NCBI RefSeq assembly: GCF_026967925.1
Contig: NZ_JAPVBI010000002.1
Span: 248,001 to 312,000 of the forward strand
Direction of reading: 5' to 3'
Source of the DNA: Modestobacter sp. VKM Ac-2985
Lineage (GTDB): Bacteria; Actinomycetota; Actinomycetes; Mycobacteriales; Geodermatophilaceae
Length of the DNA: 64,000 bases
Below are positions 7,852 to 19,299 of the stretch, piece after piece (positions within the stretch are counted from its first letter, which is position 1; each line of letters opens with the position of its first letter). The notes below the pieces were generated by a model. The model was not told the DNA's origin, ran no database searches, and saw only the letters and a program-made list of their open reading frames with translations. The translations under genes were made by a program, and so were the position numbers.

Positions 7852-9633
7852 TCAGTCGGCGCCGGTCAGCGAGGTCGCCGGCAGCCAGTCGGCGTCGAGG
7901 AGCTCGGCGATCTGCTGCAGCCCGGCGGTGTCGCCGCCGGCGGTCGAGCCGGTGACCGCCAGCCGCTCGACCATCACCCGGGCGACGTCCTCCTCCACGG
8001 TGTCCTGCGCGAACGCGACCCGCCACGGTGAGACCTGGTGGTCCCGGTGCGTGCGGCCGGTGACCTGCCGGGCAGCGATCCCGGAGAACCGTGGCTGGTG
8101 GAACAGCCCGACCCGCGGCGTGGTCGACGCAGTACGGCCCCCGGGCAGCACCTCACCGGCGTGCAGGCTGATCGAGGCGGTCACGGTGAACACGCACACC
8201 GGCGCCTCCCCGCTCTGGAAGCGCAGCCGCTCGGCCTCCACGTCGAAGCGGTCCCGCCCGTAGATCGAGGCGACGGCGACGCCGCCGTCCAGCAGGGCCT
8301 CCCGGATCGGGTCGGCGGCGGTCTCGACGAACTCCACCGACACCGCGACCTGCCGGTCGGCCTCCACCTGGGCCTTCACCCAGTCGACCGTCGCCGCCGC
8401 CCGGATCAGCCCGGCCTTCTGCCGGAACCGCAGCAGCGCCGCCCGGCCGCGCGCGGTCTCCCGCTTCCGGCGGGCCAGCTGCATCTCCGCACGGAACTCC
8501 GACCACTCTGCCTCGTACTGCGCCCGCTCGGCCGGGGTCAGCTCGACCGGGGTGCCGGTGACCGACACCGGACCCCACGGGGCAGGGCGGTGCAGCGTGG
8601 CCGGCGGGTCGGTGTCGGCCAGCCAGCTGCGCAGCCGGGTCAGGTCGGCCCGGCGCTCGTCGGCGTCCTCGGTCCAGCTCCAGCCGTAGCGGGCACGTTC
8701 CACGTGGAACCCGTGCGCCGCGAGCCGGCTGGGCAGGTCGGCCCACTCCTTCAGCGGTTCCCCGTGGACGGCGGCGAAGTGCGGCGCCAGGTAGGGCAGC
8801 TCCAGCGGGGTGTGTGCCGGGGTCGCGGTGGCCAGCAGCACGTAGGGCGCGTCCTTGACCCGGCCGGCGCCGGACACCGACTTCCAGTGCTTCCACCGTT
8901 GGGTGGTGGTGTGCCGCACCATGTGCGCCTCGTCGGCGATCACGACGTCGAACCGTGCGCCGGTGGCCTTGGTCAGCCCGGCGACCTTGCCCAGCCGGTC
9001 CCAGGTGGTCACGCACCAGCGCAGGCCCTGCCCCTGCGCTGCAGCGCCCCCGAAGGCCGCGATCGAGCGGGCCCAGTGCGGCACCGTGATCGCGGCCGGC
9101 CGATCGGCGACGACGAGCACGGTGCGCACCGGCCGCCGCGCGGCGATCTGCGCGACGGCCAGGATCGCGGTGCCGGTCTTGCCCACCCCCGGGTCGTCGC
9201 CGAGCAGGAACATCCGCCCACCCGCGGCCTCGTGCGCGGCGATGACCGCCGCCCCGGTGAGCTGCTCCGGCCGGGGCGACATCGGGCGGCCCGCCGGCAC
9301 CGGGCGGGGCTCGGCGTTGAGCTCGTCCTCGAGGAACCGTTCCAGGCTGTGCGGCGGTGGGTCGTAGGGCGCCAGCGCCGCGGGCAGTGTGGCGCCCACG
9401 TACACGTGGGCGGACAGGCCGGCGTGCCAGCTCGCGCCCGGCGCCGGCGCACGGAACGGGACGGCGAGCACCCAGACCCGCTCCCCCGGCCCGGCGACCG
9501 GCAGCTCGGCGGCCAGCTTCGGCGCAGCCTTGCGGGCGGCTGCCTTCCGCTGTGCGGCCTTCCGGGTGGTCGTCGTCGTCCGCGTGGTGCTGCTGCGGGT
9601 CGAGCTGGTGGGGCGCCGTCGGCGTCCGGGCAC
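7852..9633 (-). CDS. SNF2-like DEAH-box helicase, orphan
   Basis: The 593-residue protein has a GTG start with AGGAG upstream. After a basic Thr/Arg/Lys-rich N terminus (about 1-40) comes a helicase core. Motif I is GDDPGVGKT, motif II is IADEAH, motif III is LLATATP, and the C-terminal lobe has QVTGRTHRDHQ as motif VI. The architecture resembles compact phage-type or restriction-associated SNF2 ATPases rather than RecQ or Rep. No phage, methylase or nuclease gene is adjacent, so its process is unknown. An exact parS-like palindrome lies inside the gene, encoding Phe-His-Val-Glu. Confidence 0.75.
   Translation of the reverse strand: MPGRRRRPTSSTRSSTTRTTTTTRKAAQRKAAARKAAPKLAAELPVAGPGERVWVLAVPFRAPAPGASWHAGLSAHVYVGATLPAALAPYDPPPHSLERFLEDELNAEPRPVPAGRPMSPRPEQLTGAAVIAAHEAAGGRMFLLGDDPGVGKTGTAILAVAQIAARRPVRTVLVVADRPAAITVPHWARSIAAFGGAAAQGQGLRWCVTTWDRLGKVAGLTKATGARFDVVIADEAHMVRHTTTQRWKHWKSVSGAGRVKDAPYVLLATATPAHTPLELPYLAPHFAAVHGEPLKEWADLPSRLAAHGFHVERARYGWSWTEDADERRADLTRLRSWLADTDPPATLHRPAPWGPVSVTGTPVELTPAERAQYEAEWSEFRAEMQLARRKRETARGRAALLRFRQKAGLIRAAATVDWVKAQVEADRQVAVSVEFVETAADPIREALLDGGVAVASIYGRDRFDVEAERLRFQSGEAPVCVFTVTASISLHAGEVLPGGRTASTTPRVGLFHQPRFSGIAARQVTGRTHRDHQVSPWRVAFAQDTVEEDVARVMVERLAVTGSTAGGDTAGLQQIAELLDADWLPATSLTGAD
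8697..8710. other. parS: parS-like ParB binding site (inside helicase gene)
   Basis: This is an exact copy of the palindrome GTTCCACGTGGAAC. The same 14-mer is the core of characterised parS sites (for example in Pseudomonas) and recurs three more times in this window. Flanking GCAC and GTGC extend the symmetry with one extra base. Being inside a coding sequence is normal for parS sites. Confidence 0.6.
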
Positions 9634-9724
9634 GGGGGATCTCCTGGGGGTCGACGACCGGTCCCGGCGACGCTACGGGCGCCCACCGACACCCAGGCGC
9701 AGCGACATGTGCTGCGATCAGCGC

Positions 9725-10567
9725 ATGACCGAGGACATCCGCCTGTCGGCCCGCACGGTCGGCGACTCCGGGCCCCGCGTGGTCTTCGTGCACGGCCTGT
9801 TCGGCCAGGGCCGCAACTGGACGACGATCGCGAAGGCGCTGGCCGCCGACGGGCACCGGGTCACCCTGCTCGACCTGCCCAACCACGGGCACTCGCCGTG
9901 GACCGACCGGGTCGACTACGTCGACATGGCCGAGTACGTCGCCGCCGAGCTGGCCCAGCTGGGCGAGCCGGTGACGCTGGTCGGGCACTCGATGGGCGGC
10001 AAGGTGGCGATGCAGCTGGCGCTGCGCCGGCCCGAGCTGCTGCGCGCCCTCGTCGTCGTCGACATCGCCCCGACCGACTACCCCGAGTCCGGCGGTCGCA
10101 CCGAGGACCCCGACGAGGAGGCCTCACCGTTCGCCGCGTTCATCACCGCCATGCAGGGCATGGACCTCGAGGAGCTGGAGACCCGGGAGGACGCCGACCA
10201 GGCGCTGCGCGCCGCCGTCCCCAGCACGATGGTGCGGTCCTTCCTGCTGCAGAGCCTGGTCCGGGACGGCGTCGGGGAGGGCGACGGCTGGCGCTGGCGG
10301 CTGAACCTGGAGACCCTGGCCCGCGACCTGGGTGAGCTGCGCCGGTTCCCCGACCCGCCGCCGGGGGCCAGCTACGAGGGGCCGGTGCTCTGGATCGCCG
10401 GGGCGAACTCCACCTACGTGCTGGAGGAGGACCGGCCGCGGATGGACGAGCTCTTCCCGACGACCCGGCTGGTCCGGGTGAAGAACGCCGGGCACTGGGT
10501 GCACTCCGAACAGCCCGAGGTCTTCCTGGAGACCGTGCGCCGGTTCCTGGCGCAGGTCGAGGGATGA
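9725..10567 (+). CDS. alpha/beta hydrolase, YbfF-type esterase
   Basis: The 280-residue protein has the canonical alpha/beta hydrolase layout. VVFVHGLFGQGRNW (oxyanion loop) comes near residue 18, the nucleophile elbow VGHSMGG near residue 85, and the C-terminal catalytic His is in NAGHWVHSEQP. The early segment and LLDLPNHGHSPW match esterases of the YbfF group. ATG 9725 is chosen because the fold starts right after it and upstream in-frame sequence overlaps the divergent helicase start. The gene ends by ATGA overlap with the bluB-cobT fusion; whether the two act together is unknown. Confidence 0.82.
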   Translation: MTEDIRLSARTVGDSGPRVVFVHGLFGQGRNWTTIAKALAADGHRVTLLDLPNHGHSPWTDRVDYVDMAEYVAAELAQLGEPVTLVGHSMGGKVAMQLALRRPELLRALVVVDIAPTDYPESGGRTEDPDEEASPFAAFITAMQGMDLEELETREDADQALRAAVPSTMVRSFLLQSLVRDGVGEGDGWRWRLNLETLARDLGELRRFPDPPPGASYEGPVLWIAGANSTYVLEEDRPRMDELFPTTRLVRVKNAGHWVHSEQPEVFLETVRRFLAQVEG

Positions 10568-12294
10568 CCACCTGGCCCAGGCCGGTACCGCTGATCGGCG
10601 ACGGCACCGCGGCGTCCGAGCGGGCCGCCGACCCCGCCGGCTGGGCGCTGCCGGCGGCCGACCGGGCCGGGCTGTACCGGACGGTCGAGGCCCGCCGCGA
10701 CGTCCGGCGGTACCGGCCGGACCCGGTGCCCGACGAGGTGCTGACCCGGGTGCTCACCGCCGCGCACCAGGCGCCGTCGGTGGGGCACAGCCAGCCGTGG
10801 CGGTTCGTCGTCGTCCGGGACGCCGGCATCCGGGACACCGCCGCCGTCCTCACCGACCGGGAGCGGCTGCGCCAGGCCGCCCAGCTCGACCCGGACGCCG
10901 CCGCCCGGCTGCTGGACCTGCAGCTGGCCGGGGTACGGGAGGCGCCGCTGGGCGTCGTCGTCTGCTGCGACCGGCGGACGCCGGCGGCCGGCGTGCTGGG
11001 CCGGGCGACCTTCCCCGACGCCGACCTGTGGAGCTGCGCAGCTGCGATCCAGAACCTGTGGCTGGCCGCCCGGGCGGAGGGACTGGGCGTCGGCTGGGTG
11101 ACGCTGTTCCGGCCCGAGGAGCTCGCCGACCTGCTCGGGCTGCCCGACGGGGTGGTCACCCTCGGCTGGCTGTGCCTGGGCTGGCCCGACGAGCGCCCGC
11201 CGGCCCCCGGCCTGGAGCGGGCCGCCTGGTCGCGCCGGCAGCCGCTGTCCGACGTCGTGCTGGCCGACCGGTGGCCGGCGGAGGAGGCCGCGCCCGCACC
11301 GCCGCCGTCCCGGCTGCGCAGCCCCGCACCCGCTGCGGTCGTCGGCGCCCGGGACGACGCCGACCGGCTGCTCACCCCACCGGGGTCGCTCGGCGTGCTG
11401 GACGGCGCGGTCGCCCGGGCGGTGGCCCTGGGCCTGGGCGACCTGACCGGGGGCGTGCTGCTGCTCGCCACCGCCGACCACCCGGTCACCGCGCACCACG
11501 TCTCGGCCTACCCGGGTTCGACCACGCGGGACGTCGCCACCGCCGCGGTCGCCGGGGTGGCCCTGGGGGCGACCGCCGCCCGGTCGGCGGGGCTCGGCCT
11601 GGTCGTGGTGGACGCCGGCGTCGCCGGCTCTGCGGTGCCCGGGGCGGTCGCTGCCCGGCCGGCCGGGGCCCGCGGGGACCTGGTGACCGGGCCGGCGATG
11701 ACGGCTGCGGACACCGCGGCGCTGCTCGCGGCCGGCCGGGCGCTGGGCGCCGAGCACGGGCGGGCCGGGCTGGTCGCGCTCGGCGAGGTCGGCGTCGGCA
11801 ACACCACGGTCGCCGCCGCCCTGGCCGCCGCACTGTTGCACGTGGAACCAGCCGACGTCGCCGGGCTCGGGTCCGGGGCGGACGCAGCCATGGTCGAGCG
11901 CAAGCGGGACGTCGTCGCGGCGGCGCTGGCCCGGGCCGGCACCGGCCTGGACCCGCAGACCGCGCTCGCCGAGCTGGGCGGTCCGGAGCTGGCCGTGCTC
12001 GCCGGGGTGGTGCTGGGGGCGGCGGAGGCCGGGGCGGTCGTCGTCCTGGACGGCTTCGCCACCGCGGTCGCCGCGCTGGTCGCCGTCCTGCTGGAGCCGG
12101 CGGCGCAGTCGGCGCTGGTGGCCGGCCAGCGCAGCCGGGAACGCGGCTGCGACGCCGTCCTGCAGGCCCTCGGCTGCGAGCCGCTGCTGGACCTGCGGCT
12201 GCGCGCCGGCGAGGGGGTGGGCGCGGTGCTCGCTGCCGGGCTGCTGCTGCAGGGGCTGCGGCTGCGCCGGGAGACCGCCCGGGTCGGCTCCTAG
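10564..12294 (+). CDS. cobT: BluB-CobT fusion: dimethylbenzimidazole synthase / phosphoribosyltransferase
   Basis: This is a 576-residue two-domain protein. Residues about 1-225 match BluB, the flavin-destroying synthase of 5,6-dimethylbenzimidazole: RRDVRRYRPDPVPDEVL, APSVGHSQPWRFVVV, and WLAARAEGLGVGWVTLF. After a Pro/Ala linker (about 230-255), residues about 260-570 match CobT, which joins that base to nicotinate mononucleotide: LLTPPGSLGVLD, ADHPVTAHHVSAYPG, LGEVGVGNTTVAAAL, and RAGEGVGAVLA with the catalytic Glu. The fusion would make and activate the lower ligand of cobalamin in one polypeptide. Start overlaps the esterase stop. No other cobalamin gene is nearby. Confidence 0.9.
   Translation: MTTWPRPVPLIGDGTAASERAADPAGWALPAADRAGLYRTVEARRDVRRYRPDPVPDEVLTRVLTAAHQAPSVGHSQPWRFVVVRDAGIRDTAAVLTDRERLRQAAQLDPDAAARLLDLQLAGVREAPLGVVVCCDRRTPAAGVLGRATFPDADLWSCAAAIQNLWLAARAEGLGVGWVTLFRPEELADLLGLPDGVVTLGWLCLGWPDERPPAPGLERAAWSRRQPLSDVVLADRWPAEEAAPAPPPSRLRSPAPAAVVGARDDADRLLTPPGSLGVLDGAVARAVALGLGDLTGGVLLLATADHPVTAHHVSAYPGSTTRDVATAAVAGVALGATAARSAGLGLVVVDAGVAGSAVPGAVAARPAGARGDLVTGPAMTAADTAALLAAGRALGAEHGRAGLVALGEVGVGNTTVAAALAAALLHVEPADVAGLGSGADAAMVERKRDVVAAALARAGTGLDPQTALAELGGPELAVLAGVVLGAAEAGAVVVLDGFATAVAALVAVLLEPAAQSALVAGQRSRERGCDAVLQALGCEPLLDLRLRAGEGVGAVLAAGLLLQGLRLRRETARVGS
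11835..11848. other. degenerate parS-like site, one mismatch
   Basis: GTTGCACGTGGAAC differs at one position from the exact 14-mer found four times elsewhere in the window. It lies inside the CobT part of the fusion gene. ParB sites with one mismatch are often bound weakly; this copy could also be chance. Confidence 0.3.
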
Positions 12295-14096
12295 CGCGGG
12301 TCGGCCGGTGCGGCGTCGACCCGGATGGCGATGAGGGCGACGTCGTCGTCGGCACCGGCGGCGGGCAGCAGCGTCTGGACCACCCGGTCGCACAGCTCGT
12401 CCAGCCCCAGGCCGGCGGCGTCGGAGACCACGTCGACCAGGCGCCCGAGACCCTGGTCGAGGTCCCGAGCGCCGCCCGGGCCGGCACCGTTCTCGATCAG
12501 GCCGTCGGTGTAGAGCAGCAGGGTGGAGCCCGCCGGCAGCGCCCAGCGGTGCTCGGGGCGCGGCTGGTCGGGCAGCACGCCCAGCGGCAGCCCGACCGGG
12601 TCGGTGAGGACGTCGACCCGGCCGTCGGCGTGCAGCACCAGCGGTGGGGGGTGCCCCGCCGACGACCAGCGGACGGTCCGGTCGGCACCCGGATCGCGCG
12701 CGATCTGGGCGACGAGGACGGTGGCGAACACCCCGTGCCCGAGGGTGTCGCAGGCGGCGTCCACGGCGGTCAGCACGGCGCCGGCGGCCGTGGTGCCGTC
12801 GTGGCCGGCCATCCGCAGCATCGTGCGCAGCTGGCCCATCGTGGCCGCTGCCTCGATGTCGTGGCCGGCGACGTCGCCGATGATCAAGCTGGTGGCGCCC
12901 CGCGCGTCCAGGTAGGCGTCGTACCAGTCCCCGCCCACCAGCTGGGCGTCCCCGGCCGGCTGGTACCGGGCAGCCAGCTGCAGGTTCTCCGGCCGGGGCA
13001 GCACCGGTGGCAGCAGCGCCCGCTGCATCGTCTCCGACACCGACCGCTGCCACGCGTAGGCGAGGGCGTTCTCCACCACCAGTGCGGCGCGGTCGGCCAT
13101 CGCGGTGACCAGTTCCTGCTCGACCTCGGTGTAGGACGCCGCCGCACCGGTCCGGGCCACGAGCAGCACCGCGATCACCGCACCGCGGCTGGTCAGCGGC
13201 GCGACCAGGGCGCTGCGCACCCCCAGCCGGGCAGCGGCGTCCTCCTGGGCGGTGGTCAGCGGAGCGCCGGAGGGCACGTCGATCAGCTCGACCCGGCCGG
13301 TGGCGGCCACGTGACCCGGGCCCGAGGCCTCCCCCACCCGGCGTCCGGCGCCGTGGACCCACTCCTCCAGGACGGCGAGCTGCTCGGGGTCGGAGTGGCG
13401 GACGGCGACCGGCGACAGGCTGCCGTCGCGCTCCACGATGCAGACGTAGGCGAGGTCGCCCAGCGCCGGGACGGCCAGCCGGGCGATCGCCTGCCAGACG
13501 CCCGCGGGCTCCAGCCCGGAGGTGAGCAGATCGCCGATGCGGGACAGCAGTGCCGCCCGGTCCGCCTCCGCGCGGGCCTCCGCGCGGGCCTGCTCGGCCT
13601 GGGCGGTGGTCACCCGGAGCGCGACCTCACGGGAGGCGATGGCCGCGAGGTCCTCCAGCAGCTCGACGTCGTCCGCGGTCCACTCGTGGACGTCGGTGTC
13701 GACCACGCAGAAGCTGCCCAGCACCTGCCCGTCCGGGGTGTACACCGGGAAGCCGGCCCACGCGCGGACGCCCACGCCCCCGATCGACGTGATGTCCCGG
13801 GTCCGCTGGTCGGCGGCCACGTCGACCAGCACCATCGAGCTCCCGTCCAGCACGTGCTGGCAGAAGGACTCCTCGACGGTGGTCTGGCCCGGGCTGTCCG
13901 GGGCCATGCCCTGGTGGCTCAGCCAGTAGGCGCGCTCGTCGTCGACGACGGTGAGGAGGGCCAGCGGCGCCCCGGTCAGCCGCCGGGCGAGGGCGGTCAG
14001 CCGGTCGAAGGACTCCTCGGCAGCACCGTCGAGCAGGTCGGTGGCGCGCACGGCGGCCACCCGTTCGGGGGCGTTGACGATCTGCTGACCGGTCAC
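12291..14096 (-). CDS. GAF-GAF-SpoIIE (PP2C-type) serine phosphatase
   Basis: This is a 601-residue cytosolic protein. The first GAF domain spans about residues 25-165 (VEESFCQHVL, VYTPDGQVLGSFCVVD). A second GAF-like domain covers about 190-335. A SpoIIE/RsbU-type phosphatase follows from about 375, with VGGDWYDAYL, IGDVAGHDIEAAATMGQLR and SSAGHPPPLVL; the last part has YTDGLIE and the aspartates of DDDVALIAI. Such enzymes usually dephosphorylate anti-sigma-factor antagonists and so release stress sigma factors. No STAS or anti-sigma gene is adjacent. Its stop overlaps the stop of the opposing cobT fusion by four bases. Confidence 0.85.
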   Translation of the reverse strand: MTGQQIVNAPERVAAVRATDLLDGAAEESFDRLTALARRLTGAPLALLTVVDDERAYWLSHQGMAPDSPGQTTVEESFCQHVLDGSSMVLVDVAADQRTRDITSIGGVGVRAWAGFPVYTPDGQVLGSFCVVDTDVHEWTADDVELLEDLAAIASREVALRVTTAQAEQARAEARAEADRAALLSRIGDLLTSGLEPAGVWQAIARLAVPALGDLAYVCIVERDGSLSPVAVRHSDPEQLAVLEEWVHGAGRRVGEASGPGHVAATGRVELIDVPSGAPLTTAQEDAAARLGVRSALVAPLTSRGAVIAVLLVARTGAAASYTEVEQELVTAMADRAALVVENALAYAWQRSVSETMQRALLPPVLPRPENLQLAARYQPAGDAQLVGGDWYDAYLDARGATSLIIGDVAGHDIEAAATMGQLRTMLRMAGHDGTTAAGAVLTAVDAACDTLGHGVFATVLVAQIARDPGADRTVRWSSAGHPPPLVLHADGRVDVLTDPVGLPLGVLPDQPRPEHRWALPAGSTLLLYTDGLIENGAGPGGARDLDQGLGRLVDVVSDAAGLGLDELCDRVVQTLLPAAGADDDVALIAIRVDAAPADPR

Positions 14097-14187
14097 CGGG
14101 CAGGACGCGGAGGAGCTGCCGGGATCGGAGTGTGCACAACAGCAGTGAACACGACGGGGCTGACGGTCGGGGGAGCATCCTGGTCCG

Positions 14188-15033
14188 GTGACCGACGAGT
14201 GGGTGCACGCCCGGCTGCACCCGGCGTTGCGCCCGTTCGTGGCCGGTGCGGTGGGCTACCGGTACGGCGGGTCCGCGTCGGGGGTGCACCGCGGGCTGCC
14301 CTCGCCGTCCCTCACCTTCGTGGTCACCCTGGACGAGCCGCTGGTGCTCGCCGCGCACCCCGATCCCCAGCAGGCACCGGGCCGCTACGACGCGCTGCTG
14401 GGCGGGCTGCACACCCGTCCGGCGCTGATCACCCAGACCGGGTGGCAGGCCGGCGTCCAGCTGGCGCTCAGCCCGCTGGGCGCGCGGGCACTGCTCGGTC
14501 TGCCGGCGGGCACGCTGGCCTCTCTCGACTGCCCGGTCGCCGACGTGCTCGGCCCCGACGGCGCCGAGCTGGTCGATCGGGTGCGGTCCGCGCCGGACTG
14601 GGCCGGCCGGTTCGCGGCCCTGGAGCACGTCCTCCTCCGCCGGCTCCAGGCCGACAGTGCGCCGGCCCCCGAGGTCGTCCAGGCCTGGCGGCTGACCCTC
14701 GCCTCCGGCGGGCGGCTGCGGGTCGCCGACGTGGCCGGGCGGGTGGGGTGGTCCGAGCGGCACCTGCTCACCCGGTTCCGCGCCGAGACCGGGCTGACCC
14801 CGAAGGAGGCGGCCCGCGTCGTCCGGTTCGACCGGGCCCGGCGGGCGCTGGCCGCCCGGGTTGCCGGTGGTGGCCCGCCCGACCTGGCCGCGCTCGCCGT
14901 CGCCACCGGCTACGCCGACCAGGCGCACCTGACCCGCGAGTGGCGGGCGTTCAGTGGCCTCCCGCCGACCCGGTGGCTGGTCGCGGAGCTCGGATTCGTC
15001 CAAGACAGCCGGACGTCGGTGTCGACACCCTGA
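14188..15033 (+). CDS. AraC-family transcriptional regulator
   Basis: The 281-residue regulator has a GTG start. The C-terminal third holds the double helix-turn-helix of AraC proteins: RVADVAGRVGWSERHLLTRF and, after the linker helix, LAVATGYADQAHLTREWRAF with the typical FxxxxGxxPxxW end. The N-terminal domain is unrecognised and should sense a ligand. A VOC-family gene begins five bases after its stop on the same strand, so the pair is probably co-transcribed, and the VOC protein may bind or remove the sensed compound. Confidence 0.85.
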   Translation: MTDEWVHARLHPALRPFVAGAVGYRYGGSASGVHRGLPSPSLTFVVTLDEPLVLAAHPDPQQAPGRYDALLGGLHTRPALITQTGWQAGVQLALSPLGARALLGLPAGTLASLDCPVADVLGPDGAELVDRVRSAPDWAGRFAALEHVLLRRLQADSAPAPEVVQAWRLTLASGGRLRVADVAGRVGWSERHLLTRFRAETGLTPKEAARVVRFDRARRALAARVAGGGPPDLAALAVATGYADQAHLTREWRAFSGLPPTRWLVAELGFVQDSRTSVSTP

Positions 15034-15037
15034 GCCC

Positions 15038-15448
15038 ATGACCGACACCCGAACCGCTCCCCCGCCCACCGTCTGGCCCGCCTTCCGGGCCCGGGACGCC
15101 CGGGCGGTCATCCGCTTCCTGGTCGACGCCCTCGGCTTCGAGGAGACCGCCGTGTACGGCGAGGGCGACGTCGTGCACCACGCCCAGCTGGACTGGCCGC
15201 CCGGCGGCGGGGTGATGCTCGGCTCGGTGCGCGACGACGGTGGCTGGACGGTCGCCCCGGGCAGCACGGGTTGCTACCTGGTGAGCGACGACGTCGACGT
15301 GCTGTTCCATCGCGCGGTCGCAGCCGGCGCCGAGGTCTTCAGGCCACTGCAGGACACCGACCACGGCGGGCGCGAGTTCGCCGTCCGCGACCCGGAGGGC
15401 AACCTGTGGAGCGTAGGGAGCTACCGAGGCGAGCCGCGCCGTAGCTGA
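15038..15448 (+). CDS. VOC-family (glyoxalase/bleomycin resistance-like) protein
   Basis: The 136-residue protein starts at ATG 15038. It has the paired beta-alpha-beta-beta-beta modules of the vicinal oxygen chelate fold: ARDARAVIRFLVDALGFEET near the N terminus and FAVRDPEGNLWSVGSY near the C terminus, where the Glu is a usual metal ligand. It may bind or modify a small toxic compound; substrate unknown. It directly follows the AraC regulator. Confidence 0.8.
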   Translation: MTDTRTAPPPTVWPAFRARDARAVIRFLVDALGFEETAVYGEGDVVHHAQLDWPPGGGVMLGSVRDDGGWTVAPGSTGCYLVSDDVDVLFHRAVAAGAEVFRPLQDTDHGGREFAVRDPEGNLWSVGSYRGEPRRS

Positions 15449-15462
15449 GCCCTTCGCTCCAC
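15406..15462 (+). terminator. imperfect hairpin over the VOC gene stop
   Basis: GTGGAGCG, AGGG and AGCTAC on the left pair with GTAGCT, CCCT and CGCTCCAC on the right. This gives about 18 base pairs with a small bulge, around a 16-base loop. The stem starts inside the coding sequence and ends 14 bases after the stop. There is no T-run, which is common for actinobacterial terminators. Confidence 0.45.
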
Positions 15463-15588
15463 GACCGGCGCCGGGCTCATCCGTCGGGAGGGTCGGGGCT
15501 GTCCGCCGCGCCGATCGGCTCCTAGGGTCGGGGGCGTCCGGCCCGTCGGGGCGGCTCCGCACGCGCGGCGATCACGGGGGACGAGCAG

Positions 15589-15961
15589 ATGAGCCAGGAC
15601 GACGGCAGTCAGCACCCGGGTCCGCAGGGGCACGGGACCCCGTCCTACGGTCCGCCCTACGGTCCTCCGCCGGGTCCGCCCTACGGCCCGCCGGGAGCGC
15701 CCTACGGTCCGCCCCCGTACGGCTACGGCTACCCGCCGCCGCAGCGCACCAACGGGCTCGCCATCGCCTCGATGGTGCTGGGCATCGTCTGGCTGTACTG
15801 GATCGGCAGCATCCTGGCCCTGGTCTTCGGCTACGTGGCGAAGAAGCAGATCCGCGAGCGCGGTGAGGGCGGCGACGGCATGGCGACCGCGGGGATCGTG
15901 CTCGGCTGGGTCGGCATCGGCGTCCTCGCCATCCCCCTGGTGCTGGCCATCGCGGCCGGCC

Positions 15962-15969
<8 letters not shown>
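15589..15969 (+). CDS. DUF4190 membrane protein with Gly-Pro-Tyr rich N terminus
   Basis: This is a 126-residue protein. The first 45 residues are low-complexity, with repeated YGPP and PPG units. The rest is a DUF4190-type domain: NGLAIASMVLGIVWLYW, a hairpin of two membrane segments (about residues 58-80 and 100-122), and the central KKQIRERGEGGDGMA loop. Function is unknown. In actinobacteria such proteins often sit at the membrane with a cytosolic proline-rich tail. Its last eight bases overlap the end of the opposing helicase gene. Confidence 0.8.
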
Positions 15970-19222
<3,253 letters not shown>

Positions 19223-19299
19223 CCGGCCAGGTTACGGCGGGGCACCGACACCGGTGGCCCAGGTCGCGGTGACCGGGCGCTCGGCGCGAAGATCAACGC

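Noticed and set aside
10797-15041. Very long + strand open frame of Arg/Gly/Pro-rich sequence
   Set aside because: It is an artefact of high GC content with few stop codons. It runs across bluB-cobT and opposite the GAF-SpoIIE gene and has no recognisable domain.
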